This document shows positions 1-8,864 of a stretch of 64,000 bases of DNA, piece by piece; the first letter of the stretch is position 1, and each line of letters starts with the position of its first letter. Location of the stretch: assembly GCA_902578265.1 (NCBI GenBank), contig CACHCA010000005.1:1-64000 (forward strand), written 5' to 3'. The notes beneath the pieces were generated by a model. It was given only the letters and a program-made list of their open reading frames with translations. It was not told where the DNA came from and did no database searches. Both the position numbers and the translations under genes were made by a program. Origin of the DNA: an uncultured Pelagibacteraceae bacterium. GTDB lineage: Bacteria > Pseudomonadota > Alphaproteobacteria > Pelagibacterales > Pelagibacteraceae.

Positions 1-149
1 ATCCAATTATAGTTAATTTTCTTAAAGATAAGTCAATAAAAATTTTACTTCAAAAAGAAAAAATTATTTTTGGTGATGATAAACTTGACATTACAGAGGA
101 AATTTTAAAAATATTTAATGAAAAACACAAAAAAATAAGATTTGAATAA
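1..149 (+). CDS. OmpH/Skp-like periplasmic chaperone, C-terminal end (partial)
   Basis: Only the last 48 or so codons are in the window; the reading frame starts upstream and ends at the TAA at 147-149. The visible tail (ILLQKEKIIFGDDKLDITEE, then ILKIFNEKHKK) resembles the end of the Skp/OmpH chaperone family, which carries unfolded outer-membrane proteins across the periplasm. The position directly before fabZ/lpxD/lpxA also fits, because bamA-skp-lpx is a common gene order. The call rests on a short tail plus context, so it is moderate. Confidence 0.6.
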   Translation, partial: PIIVNFLKDKSIKILLQKEKIIFGDDKLDITEEILKIFNEKHKKIRFE

Positions 150-160
150 GATAAATTAAA

Positions 161-613
161 ATGAATAAAAATAAACTCTCAAAAAAAGATATAATTGAAT
201 TATTACCACACAGAGAGCCAATGTTACTTATTGATGAATTAATTAATATAAAGCATCTTCATTCAGCCACTGCAATAATGAATGTTAAAAAAGACTCATT
301 TTATGTGGATGGACATTTCCCAGGAAATCCTGTTTTGCCAGGTGTTCTAATTGTTGAGGCATTTGGTCAAGCAGCAGCTGCTTTAACTGCTCACGGGATC
401 GATAAAAAAGAATATGATAATAAGTTAGTTTTTTTGATGAGTGTTGAAAAAGCAAGATTTAGAAATCCTGTAATACCAGATTGTAAACTTGAATTGAATA
501 TTGAAGCTATAAGATCGCATGGTAGAGTTTGGAAATACAAGGGAGAGGCATTTGTGGACGGTAAAAAAATGTCAGATGCCCAATGGTCAGCTACTATTGT
601 TGATAGGAAATAA
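161..613 (+). CDS. fabZ: 3-hydroxyacyl-[ACP] dehydratase FabZ
   Basis: FabZ dehydrates 3-hydroxyacyl-ACP in fatty acid elongation and competes with LpxA/LpxD for the same hydroxyacyl-ACP pool. The 150-residue length and single hot-dog fold are normal for the family. The early LLPHREPMLLID segment and the central GHFPGNPVLPG motif are visible; H52 in that motif and E66 in VEAFGQ are the expected catalytic pair. It lies 11 bases after the Skp-like gene and is followed by lpxD, so it is probably in the same transcript. In E. coli lpxD precedes fabZ; here the order is reversed. Confidence 0.96.
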   Translation: MNKNKLSKKDIIELLPHREPMLLIDELINIKHLHSATAIMNVKKDSFYVDGHFPGNPVLPGVLIVEAFGQAAAALTAHGIDKKEYDNKLVFLMSVEKARFRNPVIPDCKLELNIEAIRSHGRVWKYKGEAFVDGKKMSDAQWSATIVDRK

Positions 614-667
614 TTAGCAATAATTCTTGATAAGCTTTTAAAATAAGTTTTGATATTAAACTTATTA

Positions 668-1645
668 ATGATAAATCCTTTTTTCAAAAATACAGGACCA
701 TATAGCATAAATTTTTTACTTAAGACAATCAATTTGGAGAATTACAATTTCTCTGACGATAAAATCACAGATATTAAAGATCTCAATTCGTCTCAAAAAA
801 ATGAAATTACTTTTTTTCATTCAAAAAAATATGCTGATTTAGCAAAAAAAACCAAAGCCTCTTATTGTTTAACGTCAGAAAATTTTCAGACACTTTTACC
901 GGATAATTGTAAGCCTATTATTACGAGCAAAGTTTTATTGCATACTGCTCAAATAACAAAAATTTTCTATCCGGACTCTATTACTGATGATTATGATAAC
1001 ACTGTAAAAGATATAGCTGAGACAGAACTTAAAGATAAGATCAAATATGGAAAAAATGTTCTTATTGGTGAAAATGTAAAAATTGGTGCAAATTGCTTAA
1101 TCGGTCATAATTCAATTATAGAAAAGAATGTTAAGATAGGAGATAATTGTTCTATTGGATCAAATGTAATTATTAGAAATTCATTAATTAAAAACAATGT
1201 TCACATTTTAGACGGTTGTGTGATTGGAAAAAAAGGTTTTGGTTTTTTTCCGAATAAAGACAATAACTTTAGGTATCCTCAAATAGGTATTGTAATAATT
1301 GAAGATAATGTAGAAATAGGCTGTGGATCTACAATAGATAGAGGTTCTCTTTCAAACACAATTATAGGAAAAAATACTTATTTAGATAATCAAATACATA
1401 TAGCTCACAACGTTAAAATTGGCGAGAATTGTATTATTGCTGGACAAGTAGGTTTTGCTGGAAGTTCAACTTTAGGCAACAATGTTATGATTGGGGGTCA
1501 GGCAGGCATTTCAGGACATCTTAAGATTGGCAATAATGTGCAAATAGGTGGAGGCAGTGGGGTTATAAAAAATATTCCTGATAATTCTAAAGTGATGGGT
1601 TATCCAGCCAAAGACTTAAAAAATTTTATCAGAGAAAATAAATGA
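668..1645 (+). CDS. lpxD: UDP-3-O-acylglucosamine N-acyltransferase LpxD
   Basis: LpxD adds the second hydroxyacyl chain to UDP-3-O-acyl-glucosamine in lipid A synthesis. The protein has an N-terminal uridine-binding domain (residues about 1-100) and then a long left-handed beta-helix of hexapeptide repeats such as IGENVKIGANCLIG. The segment IAHNVKIGENCIIAGQ contains the histidine expected to be catalytic. An in-frame TTG at 650 would add six residues; I prefer the ATG at 668 because MINPFF begins the recognisable domain. Its stop overlaps the lpxA start (ATGA), implying coupled translation. Confidence 0.94.
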   Translation: MINPFFKNTGPYSINFLLKTINLENYNFSDDKITDIKDLNSSQKNEITFFHSKKYADLAKKTKASYCLTSENFQTLLPDNCKPIITSKVLLHTAQITKIFYPDSITDDYDNTVKDIAETELKDKIKYGKNVLIGENVKIGANCLIGHNSIIEKNVKIGDNCSIGSNVIIRNSLIKNNVHILDGCVIGKKGFGFFPNKDNNFRYPQIGIVIIEDNVEIGCGSTIDRGSLSNTIIGKNTYLDNQIHIAHNVKIGENCIIAGQVGFAGSSTLGNNVMIGGQAGISGHLKIGNNVQIGGGSGVIKNIPDNSKVMGYPAKDLKNFIRENK

Positions 1646-2418
1646 TAGATAAAACAGCTATAATTAACGAAAATGCAAAAGTTCATTCGAGCGTTAAAAT
1701 TGGTCCGTATTCTGTCATTGGTCCTAATGTTGAAATTGGAGAGAATACAGAGATCCAATCACATGTTAGCATTACTGGAAATACTAAAATTGGAAAAGGA
1801 AATAAGATTTATCCATTTGTCTCAATTAATGATCCACAAGATTTGAAATATAATGGTGAAGAAACAAATTTAGTTATTGGAGATAATAATAAAATAAGAG
1901 AGTATGTAACAATAAATCCTGGAACAATTGGTGGTGGGGGCAAGACTGTAATTGGAAATAATTGTTTATTTATGATTTCATCTCACATAGCCCACGATTG
2001 TCAGGTCGGTAATAATGTAATTATAGCAAACAATGTGCCTTTAGGTGGTCACGCTATTATCGAAGACAATGTTGTTATTGGTGGTAATTCTGCTGTTCAA
2101 CAATTTACAAGAATTGGTAAAATGGCAATGATTGGAGGAATGACTGGAGTGCTAAACGACGTTATTCCTTATGGATTATCAACAGGAAACAGAAATTCAC
2201 TGCAGGGATTAAATCTAATAGGCTTAAGAAGAGCTAAATTTGAAAATAAGGATATTTTAGGATTAAATGAGGCATATAAAGTGATTTTCGCTACTAAAAA
2301 TATCAATGAAAATATAAGTAAATTAAATGGTTCATTTCAGAAAAATCCATTAGTTAAAGAAGTAATAGAATTTATCACTAAGGATAAAAAAAGATCTATT
2401 TGTACCCCATTTTCATAA
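1642..2418 (+). CDS. lpxA: UDP-N-acetylglucosamine O-acyltransferase LpxA
   Basis: LpxA catalyses the first step of lipid A synthesis, moving a 3-hydroxyacyl group from ACP to UDP-GlcNAc in the cytoplasm. Hexapeptide repeats begin at once (VHSSVKIGPYSVIGPNVEIG). The central ISSHIAHDCQVGNN stretch carries the histidine pair around the catalytic base, and IGGMTGVLNDVIPYG followed by GLNLIGLRR is the hallmark C-terminal transition. The 258-residue length is normal. It overlaps lpxD by four bases and is followed by lpxI after one base. Confidence 0.96.
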   Translation: MIDKTAIINENAKVHSSVKIGPYSVIGPNVEIGENTEIQSHVSITGNTKIGKGNKIYPFVSINDPQDLKYNGEETNLVIGDNNKIREYVTINPGTIGGGGKTVIGNNCLFMISSHIAHDCQVGNNVIIANNVPLGGHAIIEDNVVIGGNSAVQQFTRIGKMAMIGGMTGVLNDVIPYGLSTGNRNSLQGLNLIGLRRAKFENKDILGLNEAYKVIFATKNINENISKLNGSFQKNPLVKEVIEFITKDKKRSICTPFS

Positions 2419-2419
2419 G

Positions 2420-3214
2420 ATGATAGGATTAATTTTTGGTGATACAGATTTTCCAAATAAAATACTTAAAACAATTAAGAAAAGAAAAATAAAGTACTTA
2501 ATAATAGATTTATCCACATCTAAGAAATATAAAAAAGATAAAAAATCTCATGTGGTTTCTATAGGTCAATTTGGTAAAATAATAAATACTCTTAAGGAAA
2601 ATAGCTGTAAAAGAGTCTTATTTGCAGGAAAAGTAAACAAACCAAACTTTTCTAAGTTAAAACTAGATTTTAAAGGGATTTATTATATTCCAAGAATTAT
2701 TAATGCATCGAAGCTTGGTGATGCTGCAATTTTGAAAGAAATTATAAAGATATTAGCTCAAAATAATATAAAAACAGAAAATTCTCTTAAATTTAATCCA
2801 GAGCTTACACTCAAAAAGGGGAATTATTCAAAGATTAAGCCAAACAATGCTGATCAATTAGATATTAAGAAGGCTGTTAATACGTTAAATAATTTAAAAG
2901 AATATAATTACAGCCAAGCTGTAGTAGTCAGAAATAAAAAAGTAATTTCAATAGAGGGAAAAGGTGGAACAAAAAAAATGCTTGAAAAAAGTAAAAGTAA
3001 AAAATTTCGAAACCATGGTGTTTTAGTTAAGTTTCCAAAAAAGAAACAGGATCTCAGAGTTGATTTACCTACCATTGGTTTAAAAACGTTAAAACAAAGT
3101 AAGACAGCTGGATTAAAAGGCATTGTGGTAAAAGGTAATCAACATGTATTTTTAGATAAAAATAAATGTATTAGTTTTGCTAATAAAAATAAAATGTTTA
3201 TCTCAGTTAAATGA
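2420..3214 (+). CDS. lpxI: UDP-2,3-diacylglucosamine pyrophosphatase LpxI
   Basis: LpxI hydrolyses UDP-2,3-diacylglucosamine to lipid X plus UMP; it replaces the unrelated LpxH in many alphaproteobacteria. The 264-residue protein has the family's opening (MIGLIFGDTDFPNKIL), the central LGDAAILKEI helix and the late RVDLPTIGLKTLKQSK segment that starts the C-terminal catalytic domain. It sits between lpxA and lpxB, exactly where this step belongs. Its presence means that the metallophosphoesterase at 38354-39166 is not needed as LpxH. Confidence 0.93.
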   Translation: MIGLIFGDTDFPNKILKTIKKRKIKYLIIDLSTSKKYKKDKKSHVVSIGQFGKIINTLKENSCKRVLFAGKVNKPNFSKLKLDFKGIYYIPRIINASKLGDAAILKEIIKILAQNNIKTENSLKFNPELTLKKGNYSKIKPNNADQLDIKKAVNTLNNLKEYNYSQAVVVRNKKVISIEGKGGTKKMLEKSKSKKFRNHGVLVKFPKKKQDLRVDLPTIGLKTLKQSKTAGLKGIVVKGNQHVFLDKNKCISFANKNKMFISVK

Positions 3215-4347
3215 AAAAAATTTTTATATTAACTGGTGAACCCTCAGGAGATAAATTAGCATCAACTGTAATTACAAAGCTTCAACAGAGTCACTCAGAT
3301 ATAGAATATTTAAGCGTTGGGGGTTTTCATCTAAATAAACTTGGCATCAAATCAATATATGATCTTAAAGAAATAACTTATATTGGTTTTACCAGTGTTA
3401 TTCTAAATTTATTTAAAATTAGAAATAAAATTAACGAAACTGTAAATAAAATAATTGAATTTAATCCTGATATTCTTTTTAGTGTAGATAGCCCAGATTT
3501 TACCTTAAGAGTTGCTGAAAAAGTAAAAAGTATTAATCCTAATATTCAAACTATACATTATGTTGCACCACAAGTATGGGTATGGAGAGAGGGTAGGGTT
3601 AAGAATTTTAAAAAGTTTTTAGACCACGTTTTATTACTATTCAATTTTGAAAAAAAATACTTTGATAAAGAAAATATTAAAAATACTTTTGTTGGTCATC
3701 CCTTACTCGAAAATAAAGAAAATATTAAAACAAATTTATCAAATATGATTAATGAAAATAAAAAGATTATATCTTTATTTTCCGGAAGCCGAACATCTGA
3801 AACGAATATTCTTTTACCAATCTTAATAAATTTTATTAAATTAATGAATGAAAAATTTAACAAATATAATTTTATTTTTCATGCGACTGATTTAAATAAA
3901 GATTTGATAAAAGACGAGATTAAAAAAAATAATTTTGATAATGTTGATGTGATATCAGAGGAAAATATAAAATCACAAATTTTATCAAACACAATATTTG
4001 CTGTGGCGAAATCTGGAACTGTTTCCCTTGAAATCTGCAATGCAAAAGTTCCATCTATTATAATTTATAAAATGAATTTTATTAATTTTTTTATTGTAAA
4101 ATTTTTAGTTAAGACAAAATTTGCAAATATAATTAATATAATTAACCAAAAAGAAGTAATTCCAGAATTAATTCAAAAAGAATGTAATTCTAAAGAAATT
4201 TTTAAATCTGTAGTATACTTTTTAAAAAACCCCGAACTTATGAAAAAACAAATTCTCGATGTTGATAAAACTTTAAATGAGATCAAATCTAAAACTTCTT
4301 CATCATCAGAAGCCGCAGAGGTTGTTTCAAGCTATCTTAGCTCTTAG
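3211..4347 (+). CDS. lpxB: lipid-A-disaccharide synthase LpxB
   Basis: LpxB joins lipid X to UDP-2,3-diacylglucosamine to make the lipid A disaccharide; it is a membrane-associated GT-B glycosyltransferase of family GT19. The sequence shows the N-terminal GEPSGDKLAS loop, the QVWVWREGR segment, GHPLLEN and the GSRTSE loop of the nucleotide-binding half. At 378 residues it is full length. Its start overlaps lpxI by four bases (ATGA). It ends the lipid A operon; its last 21 bases overlap the convergent gltX. Confidence 0.95.
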   Translation: MKKIFILTGEPSGDKLASTVITKLQQSHSDIEYLSVGGFHLNKLGIKSIYDLKEITYIGFTSVILNLFKIRNKINETVNKIIEFNPDILFSVDSPDFTLRVAEKVKSINPNIQTIHYVAPQVWVWREGRVKNFKKFLDHVLLLFNFEKKYFDKENIKNTFVGHPLLENKENIKTNLSNMINENKKIISLFSGSRTSETNILLPILINFIKLMNEKFNKYNFIFHATDLNKDLIKDEIKKNNFDNVDVISEENIKSQILSNTIFAVAKSGTVSLEICNAKVPSIIIYKMNFINFFIVKFLVKTKFANIINIINQKEVIPELIQKECNSKEIFKSVVYFLKNPELMKKQILDVDKTLNEIKSKTSSSSEAAEVVSSYLSS

Positions 4348-5724
4348 TCGTTTTTGAACTTCTTCTTTTCCTAAGGATAAAATTATATCATAAATACCAG
4401 GTCCGAACTTCGAACCTGTTAAAGCAATCCTTAATGGTTGCCCAACACCTTTAAAATTTGTGCCGTGTGATTTTATGAGATCGTTCACTATTGGTTCTAA
4501 AATTTCTCTAGATGGCACGTCTATTTTTTCAAATTGATTCTTAAAATCAGAAATTACTTTTCTTGCTTTATCGTCAATTAATTTAAGATCATCATTATTA
4601 AAATCGACCTCATCTTTTATAATATATTGAGCATTATTAAATATATCCTCCAAAGTTTTTGCTTTATTTTTCAAGAAAGTAAGAGATTGTTTAATCTTAT
4701 CTTTTTTATCTGATTGAATTTCACTTTTATATAATTTGCAATATTCATTTAATTGATTGAATAAATTATTTTCATTAATATTTTTAATATAATGTTCATT
4801 CATTGATAAAATTCTACTCATATCAAGTTTAGAGGGAGATTTACCAATTCCCTCAAGATTAAAATATTTAATACTTTCATCTAAAGTAAATATTTCTTTA
4901 TCTTTATAAGACCATCCTAATCTTAGTAGATAATTTCTTAAAGCGTCAGGCATAATACCAATTTGAGAGTAATCATCTAATGTAGATGCTTTATCTCTCT
5001 TTGATAATTTCTTTCCTTCAATTGTGTGTATTAAAGGAATATGTGCAAATGAAGGTAACTCCCATTTCATGGCTTGATAAATTTGTATTTGTTTGAAGGT
5101 GTTTATTTTATGATCGTCACCTCTTATAATATGTGTCATATTCATTTGATGATCGTCCACGGATGCTGATAAATTATATGTAGGAGTCCCATCATTTCTT
5201 AAGATAATAAAATCTTCAATAGTATTATTTTCTATTTCGACATCACCTTGAACCAAATCTTTCAATATTGATGTTCCATCAATCTTACTTTTAAATCTTA
5301 TAACAGGTTTAATATCCTTGGGAGCATCATTTTCACTTTTATTTCTCCATTTTCTATCGTAAATATAAGGAACCTTTTTTTGCCTTGCTCTTTTTTTTTG
5401 TTCTTCTATTTCTTCACTTGAACAATAACATTTATATGCATGACCATTTTTAAGTAACTGATTTGCAACTTTAATGTGATCATCTAATTTTTTTGATTGA
5501 ATATATTCTTCTCCATCATAGTTGATACCGATCCATTTAAGCGATTGTATTATTTGATCTTTGAATTCATCTTTAGATCTTTCTTTATCTGTATCTTCCA
5601 CCCTTAAATAAAATTTGCCATTATGATTTTTGGAGTATAACCAATTAAATAAAGCTGTTCTAACACCACCAATATGCAATGCACCAGTAGGTGAGGGAGC
5701 AAATCTAGTTGCTACTTTTTTCAT
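4327..5724 (-). CDS. gltX: glutamyl-tRNA synthetase
   Basis: This class I synthetase charges tRNA with glutamate in the cytoplasm. The HIGH-type signature is in APSPTGALHIGGVRTALFNW near the N terminus and the KMSKS-type signature is KLSKRDKA around residue 240. The 465-residue length is typical. It ends by overlapping the convergent lpxB and lies 22 bases downstream of lexA on the same strand. Whether it charges only tRNA-Glu or also tRNA-Gln for later amidation cannot be told from this window. Confidence 0.96.
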   Translation of the reverse strand: MKKVATRFAPSPTGALHIGGVRTALFNWLYSKNHNGKFYLRVEDTDKERSKDEFKDQIIQSLKWIGINYDGEEYIQSKKLDDHIKVANQLLKNGHAYKCYCSSEEIEEQKKRARQKKVPYIYDRKWRNKSENDAPKDIKPVIRFKSKIDGTSILKDLVQGDVEIENNTIEDFIILRNDGTPTYNLSASVDDHQMNMTHIIRGDDHKINTFKQIQIYQAMKWELPSFAHIPLIHTIEGKKLSKRDKASTLDDYSQIGIMPDALRNYLLRLGWSYKDKEIFTLDESIKYFNLEGIGKSPSKLDMSRILSMNEHYIKNINENNLFNQLNEYCKLYKSEIQSDKKDKIKQSLTFLKNKAKTLEDIFNNAQYIIKDEVDFNNDDLKLIDDKARKVISDFKNQFEKIDVPSREILEPIVNDLIKSHGTNFKGVGQPLRIALTGSKFGPGIYDIILSLGKEEVQKRLRAKIA

Positions 5725-5746
5725 TAAAATGGTTTAGACTATTTTT

Positions 5747-6424
5747 TTAGAAGTTTCTATATAAAGATACTAATACACCCTGAACTTTTACTCTATCAGG
5801 TCCAAATATTTTAGTTTCATAATTTTTGTTGGCACTTTCTAAAGCAACAACTTTACCTTTTTTTCTAATTCTTTTTAACATTGCTTCATGCTCATCAATT
5901 AGAGCAACAACAATTTTTCCATTATCAGCTGTATCTGTTCTTTTAATAATCACAGTATCACCTTCATGAATTCCAGCTTCAATCATCGAGTCCCCTTGAA
6001 CTTTTAAACCAAAATAATCTCCATTTTTCTCTAAATTACTTGGCAAAGGTATTCTTGAAACCTCATTTTGAATAGCTTCAACAGGTGTTCCAGCAGCAAT
6101 TTTTCCCAAAACTGGTACCTCAGCATCATCTGATGATAAATTTTCCTCATCTAAACCACCTTTAATAACACTTGGTGAAAAATTGTTATAAATGTCATTT
6201 GCAGAAGCCGTTTCTGGCAATTTAATTACTTCTAATGCTCTTGCTTTATGAGCAAGTCTTTTAATAAAACCTCTCTCTTCTAATGCACTTATAAGTCTAT
6301 GAATTCCAGACTTAGATTTAAGGTTTAAAGAAGCTTTCATCTCCTCATAAGATGGAGAAACACCAGAGCTTCTCAACTTCTTGTTGATAAATAATAGCAG
6401 GTTTTTTTGTTTTTTTGTTAGCAT
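5747..6424 (-). CDS. lexA: LexA repressor (SOS regulator)
   Basis: LexA represses DNA-damage genes until RecA filaments trigger its self-cleavage. The first 65 or so residues form the winged helix-turn-helix (SPSYEEMKASLNLKSKSGIH). The expected cleavage bond is A111-G112 in LGKIAAGTP. The catalytic serine is S146 in QGDSMIEAGI and the lysine is K184 in AMLKRI. At 225 residues it has the longer hinge common in alphaproteobacterial LexA. Two LexA-box-like sites immediately upstream indicate autoregulation. gltX follows after 22 bases and may be co-transcribed. Confidence 0.96.
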   Translation of the reverse strand: MLTKKQKNLLLFINKKLRSSGVSPSYEEMKASLNLKSKSGIHRLISALEERGFIKRLAHKARALEVIKLPETASANDIYNNFSPSVIKGGLDEENLSSDDAEVPVLGKIAAGTPVEAIQNEVSRIPLPSNLEKNGDYFGLKVQGDSMIEAGIHEGDTVIIKRTDTADNGKIVVALIDEHEAMLKRIRKKGKVVALESANKNYETKIFGPDRVKVQGVLVSLYRNF

Positions 6425-6426
6425 AA

Positions 6427-6441
6427 GAACAAATATCGTAC
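6427..6441 (-). promoter_or_regulatory. second, degenerate LexA box at the lexA start
   Basis: Read on the minus strand this is GTAC-N7-GTTC, one base off the alphaproteobacterial LexA consensus GTTC-N7-GTTC. It starts three bases upstream of the lexA start codon, so a bound repressor would block initiation directly. Its centre is 22 bp from the perfect box next to it. Confidence 0.5.
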
Positions 6442-6448
6442 AAAATCT

Positions 6449-6463
6449 GTTCTACAAAAGTTC
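6449..6463 (+). promoter_or_regulatory. LexA box (GTTC-N7-GTTC)
   Basis: The sequence GTTCTACAAAAGTTC is a perfect match to the direct-repeat operator known for alphaproteobacterial LexA. It lies 25 bases upstream of the lexA start, so it most likely mediates autorepression of lexA and perhaps of gltX behind it. Confidence 0.85.
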
Positions 6464-6481
6464 TCTTCAATTCACAATAGT

Positions 6482-6505
6482 AAAAAAACCCAATAAAATA
6501 GGGAC
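6482..6505 (-). terminator. weak terminator after trpC
   Basis: On the minus strand a short stem (CCC/GGG plus two A-T pairs around an A-A mismatch) is followed by seven T residues. It lies just past the trpC stop and before the lexA operators, so it would separate the trp operon from lexA. The stem is weak. Confidence 0.45.
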
Positions 6506-6512
6506 TATTTGA

Positions 6513-7304
6513 CTAAAGAACAGAGAAAATAGAATTATTTTCCAAATTTTTCAAAAGTGATTCACCAATTAGAAAAGTTTTAATAGATGTTTTATTTGAG
6601 AGTTCTAATAGTTCATCTTTTGTTTTTATTCCACTTTCAGAAATTAATGGACCTTTATGATTAACCAAAACATCATGAATATCAAAAGTTGTATTTATAT
6701 CAGTTTTAAGAGTTTTTAAGTTTCTATTATTGATACCAATTAATGCATCTTCAAATTTTAAAGCTTGTTTTGCTTCTTCAACTGTATGCACCTCAACTAA
6801 AACAGACATATTTAATTTTAAAGCTTCCTCATATAACTCATTTGCAAGGCTTTCACTTACACCAGCTAATATAATTAATATTGCATCTGCTCCATAACTT
6901 TTTGCTAATGGAATTTGAAATTTATCCACAAAAAAGTCCTTACAAAGAATTGGTAAATTAATATTCTGTTTAATTTCACTTATATGTTTCAAATCTCCTA
7001 AAAAAAATTTTTCTTCAGTCAAAACAGACAAACAAGTAGCTTTATTATCATTATATATACTAGCTATTTTTACAGGGTCGTAATCATTTATGATTATACC
7101 TGCAGAAGGACTAGCTTTTTTGATCTCAGCAATAATTGAAAATTTATTTTCCTTTATATTTTTTTCAATATTTTCTTTAAAATTAATAAACATTTTATTT
7201 TTCTCTATTAATTCATTTAATGAGCTTATTGAAATATTTTTTTTAGAATTTTCTATTTTTTCTATTTTCTTTTTAATTATTTTTTCGAGAACATTTTCAG
7301 GCAT
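6513..7304 (-). CDS. trpC: indole-3-glycerol phosphate synthase
   Basis: TrpC closes the indole ring, converting carboxyphenylamino-deoxyribulose phosphate to indole-3-glycerol phosphate. The TIM-barrel motifs are visible: AEIKKASPSAG (substrate phosphate and catalytic lysine region), LCKDFFVD, VEVHTVEEA, GINNRNLKTL and the late SESGI loop. The 263-residue length is that of a stand-alone TrpC, with no TrpF fused. It overlaps the end of trpD by eight bases and is the last gene of the trpE-trpG-trpD-trpC run. trpF, trpB and trpA are not in this window. Confidence 0.95.
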   Translation of the reverse strand: MPENVLEKIIKKKIEKIENSKKNISISSLNELIEKNKMFINFKENIEKNIKENKFSIIAEIKKASPSAGIIINDYDPVKIASIYNDNKATCLSVLTEEKFFLGDLKHISEIKQNINLPILCKDFFVDKFQIPLAKSYGADAILIILAGVSESLANELYEEALKLNMSVLVEVHTVEEAKQALKFEDALIGINNRNLKTLKTDINTTFDIHDVLVNHKGPLISESGIKTKDELLELSNKTSIKTFLIGESLLKNLENNSIFSVL

Positions 7305-8289
7305 TTTGAATAGTCTTTAAATGTTTGATAACTTCATTTGATAAAATATGCTCTCTTGCATTTTTATACGCATCGATAAAATCTTCATGTGTTTCATTAA
7401 CAATCAATCCCGCTGCAGCATTTAAACATACTGCTTTGGAAAAATCATTATCTTCACCTTTAAATATTTCGATCATTTTATTAGCATTAAATTTTGCATC
7501 GTCACCAATAAGATTTTCAAATTTATCTGCGTTTATATTTAATTCTTTTGGATCAATTATGATTTCCGATATAACGTTGTTTTTTAATTGAATAACATTT
7601 GTTTTAGCGTAGGGTGAGATTTCATCTAAACCATCTTCACTATTGACGATCCATGCAAATTTAATATCTAAACTTTTTAAAGCGTTTGCAAATATTTTTA
7701 ATAACTTTTTTTCAAAAACACCAACAACTTGCCTTTTAACTAAAGCTGGACTACTCAAAGGACCAATCATATTAAAAATTGTTCTTTTTCCAATTTTTTT
7801 TCTTGTAGGTCCAACGTATTTCATTGCACTATGGTAATTTGGTGCAAACATAAAACCAAAATTATTTTTTTCAATTTGTGACTCAATATCATTTGGTTCT
7901 AAATTAATTTCTATATTTAAGGCCTCTAAAACATCGCCAGATCCACATTTGGAAGATACTGCTTTATTTCCATGTTTTGCCACTTTAACACCCATACTGG
8001 CAAGTAATAATGCAGAAGCTGTTGAAATATTGAGTGTATTCATTCCATCACCACCAGTGCCACATGTATCGACGCAATTTTGTACATTAACTCTTTTTGA
8101 TTTATTTCTTAGAACGTAAACACCCCCAGCAATCTCATTTGAAACTTCACCTTTAGTTGATAAAAGTGTTAAAAAATCAAATATTTCCTGTTCATTTGCC
8201 TTACCCTCCATTAATAATTCAAAAGCTTTCTTACTTTCTTCAAAAGATAGGTTTTCTTTATTTTTAATCTTTTCTATGAATTGTTTCAT
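7297..8289 (-). CDS. trpD: anthranilate phosphoribosyltransferase
   Basis: TrpD transfers phosphoribose from PRPP to anthranilate. It has the small N-terminal helical domain with the family's nibbling start (FEESKKAFELLMEGKANEQE), the PRPP loop CGTGGDGMNT, and KHGNKAVSSKCGSGDVLEAL, all hallmark segments. The 330-residue length is normal. The gene lies five bases after trpG and overlaps trpC, consistent with one operon. Confidence 0.95.
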   Translation of the reverse strand: MKQFIEKIKNKENLSFEESKKAFELLMEGKANEQEIFDFLTLLSTKGEVSNEIAGGVYVLRNKSKRVNVQNCVDTCGTGGDGMNTLNISTASALLLASMGVKVAKHGNKAVSSKCGSGDVLEALNIEINLEPNDIESQIEKNNFGFMFAPNYHSAMKYVGPTRKKIGKRTIFNMIGPLSSPALVKRQVVGVFEKKLLKIFANALKSLDIKFAWIVNSEDGLDEISPYAKTNVIQLKNNVISEIIIDPKELNINADKFENLIGDDAKFNANKMIEIFKGEDNDFSKAVCLNAAAGLIVNETHEDFIDAYKNAREHILSNEVIKHLKTIQNA

Positions 8290-8294
8290 TATTT

Positions 8295-8864
8295 TTAAAT
8301 TCTAATAAAATTTTTTAAAATTTTAATACCTAGTTTAGTTTTAATACTTTCAGGGTGAAATTGCACTCCATGAACAGCATATTTCTTATGCTGAACACCC
8401 ATAACCAAACCATCTTTGCTCTCAGCTGTAATTTCAAGATGTTTTGATAGTGTTTTTTTATCAATAATTAAGCTGTGATACCGCGTCGCCTCAAATGATT
8501 TTGGAAGATTTTTTAAAATTCCCAACTTTTTTGAGATAATTTTGCTTGTTTTACCATGCATAAGCTTTTTAGCTTGAACAATTTTAGAACCAAATACCTG
8601 TCCTATAATTTGATGACCAAGACAAACACCAAGAATTGGAATTTTTTTATACAAAGATTTTACTATTTTTAAACAATTGCCTGATTGATCAGGATTACCT
8701 GGGCCTGGTGAGATTACGATCTTATTATATTTCCTTTTTAATATCTCATTAGATGTAATCTGATCATTTCTTATTACATCTACCTTAACTTTTAATGAAG
8801 ATAAATAATGATAAAGATTAAAAGTGAAACTATCATAATTATCTATTAGAATTATTTTTTTCAT
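8295..8864 (-). CDS. trpG: anthranilate synthase glutamine amidotransferase subunit
   Basis: TrpG supplies ammonia from glutamine to TrpE. The class I amidotransferase triad is visible: the nucleophilic cysteine in GVCLGHQ, and the histidine and glutamate in VQFHPES. The opening DNYDSFTFNLYHYL and the oxyanion segment SPGPGNPDQSG are typical. At 189 residues it is a stand-alone subunit. The ATG overlaps the trpE stop by four bases. A second role in folate synthesis (PabA) is possible, since no separate pabA is in this window. Confidence 0.94.
   Translation of the reverse strand: MKKIILIDNYDSFTFNLYHYLSSLKVKVDVIRNDQITSNEILKRKYNKIVISPGPGNPDQSGNCLKIVKSLYKKIPILGVCLGHQIIGQVFGSKIVQAKKLMHGKTSKIISKKLGILKNLPKSFEATRYHSLIIDKKTLSKHLEITAESKDGLVMGVQHKKYAVHGVQFHPESIKTKLGIKILKNFIRI

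Noticed and set aside
391-732. Minus-strand open frame across the end of fabZ and the start of lpxD
   Set aside because: It overlaps two certain genes, has no ribosome site and no recognisable domain.
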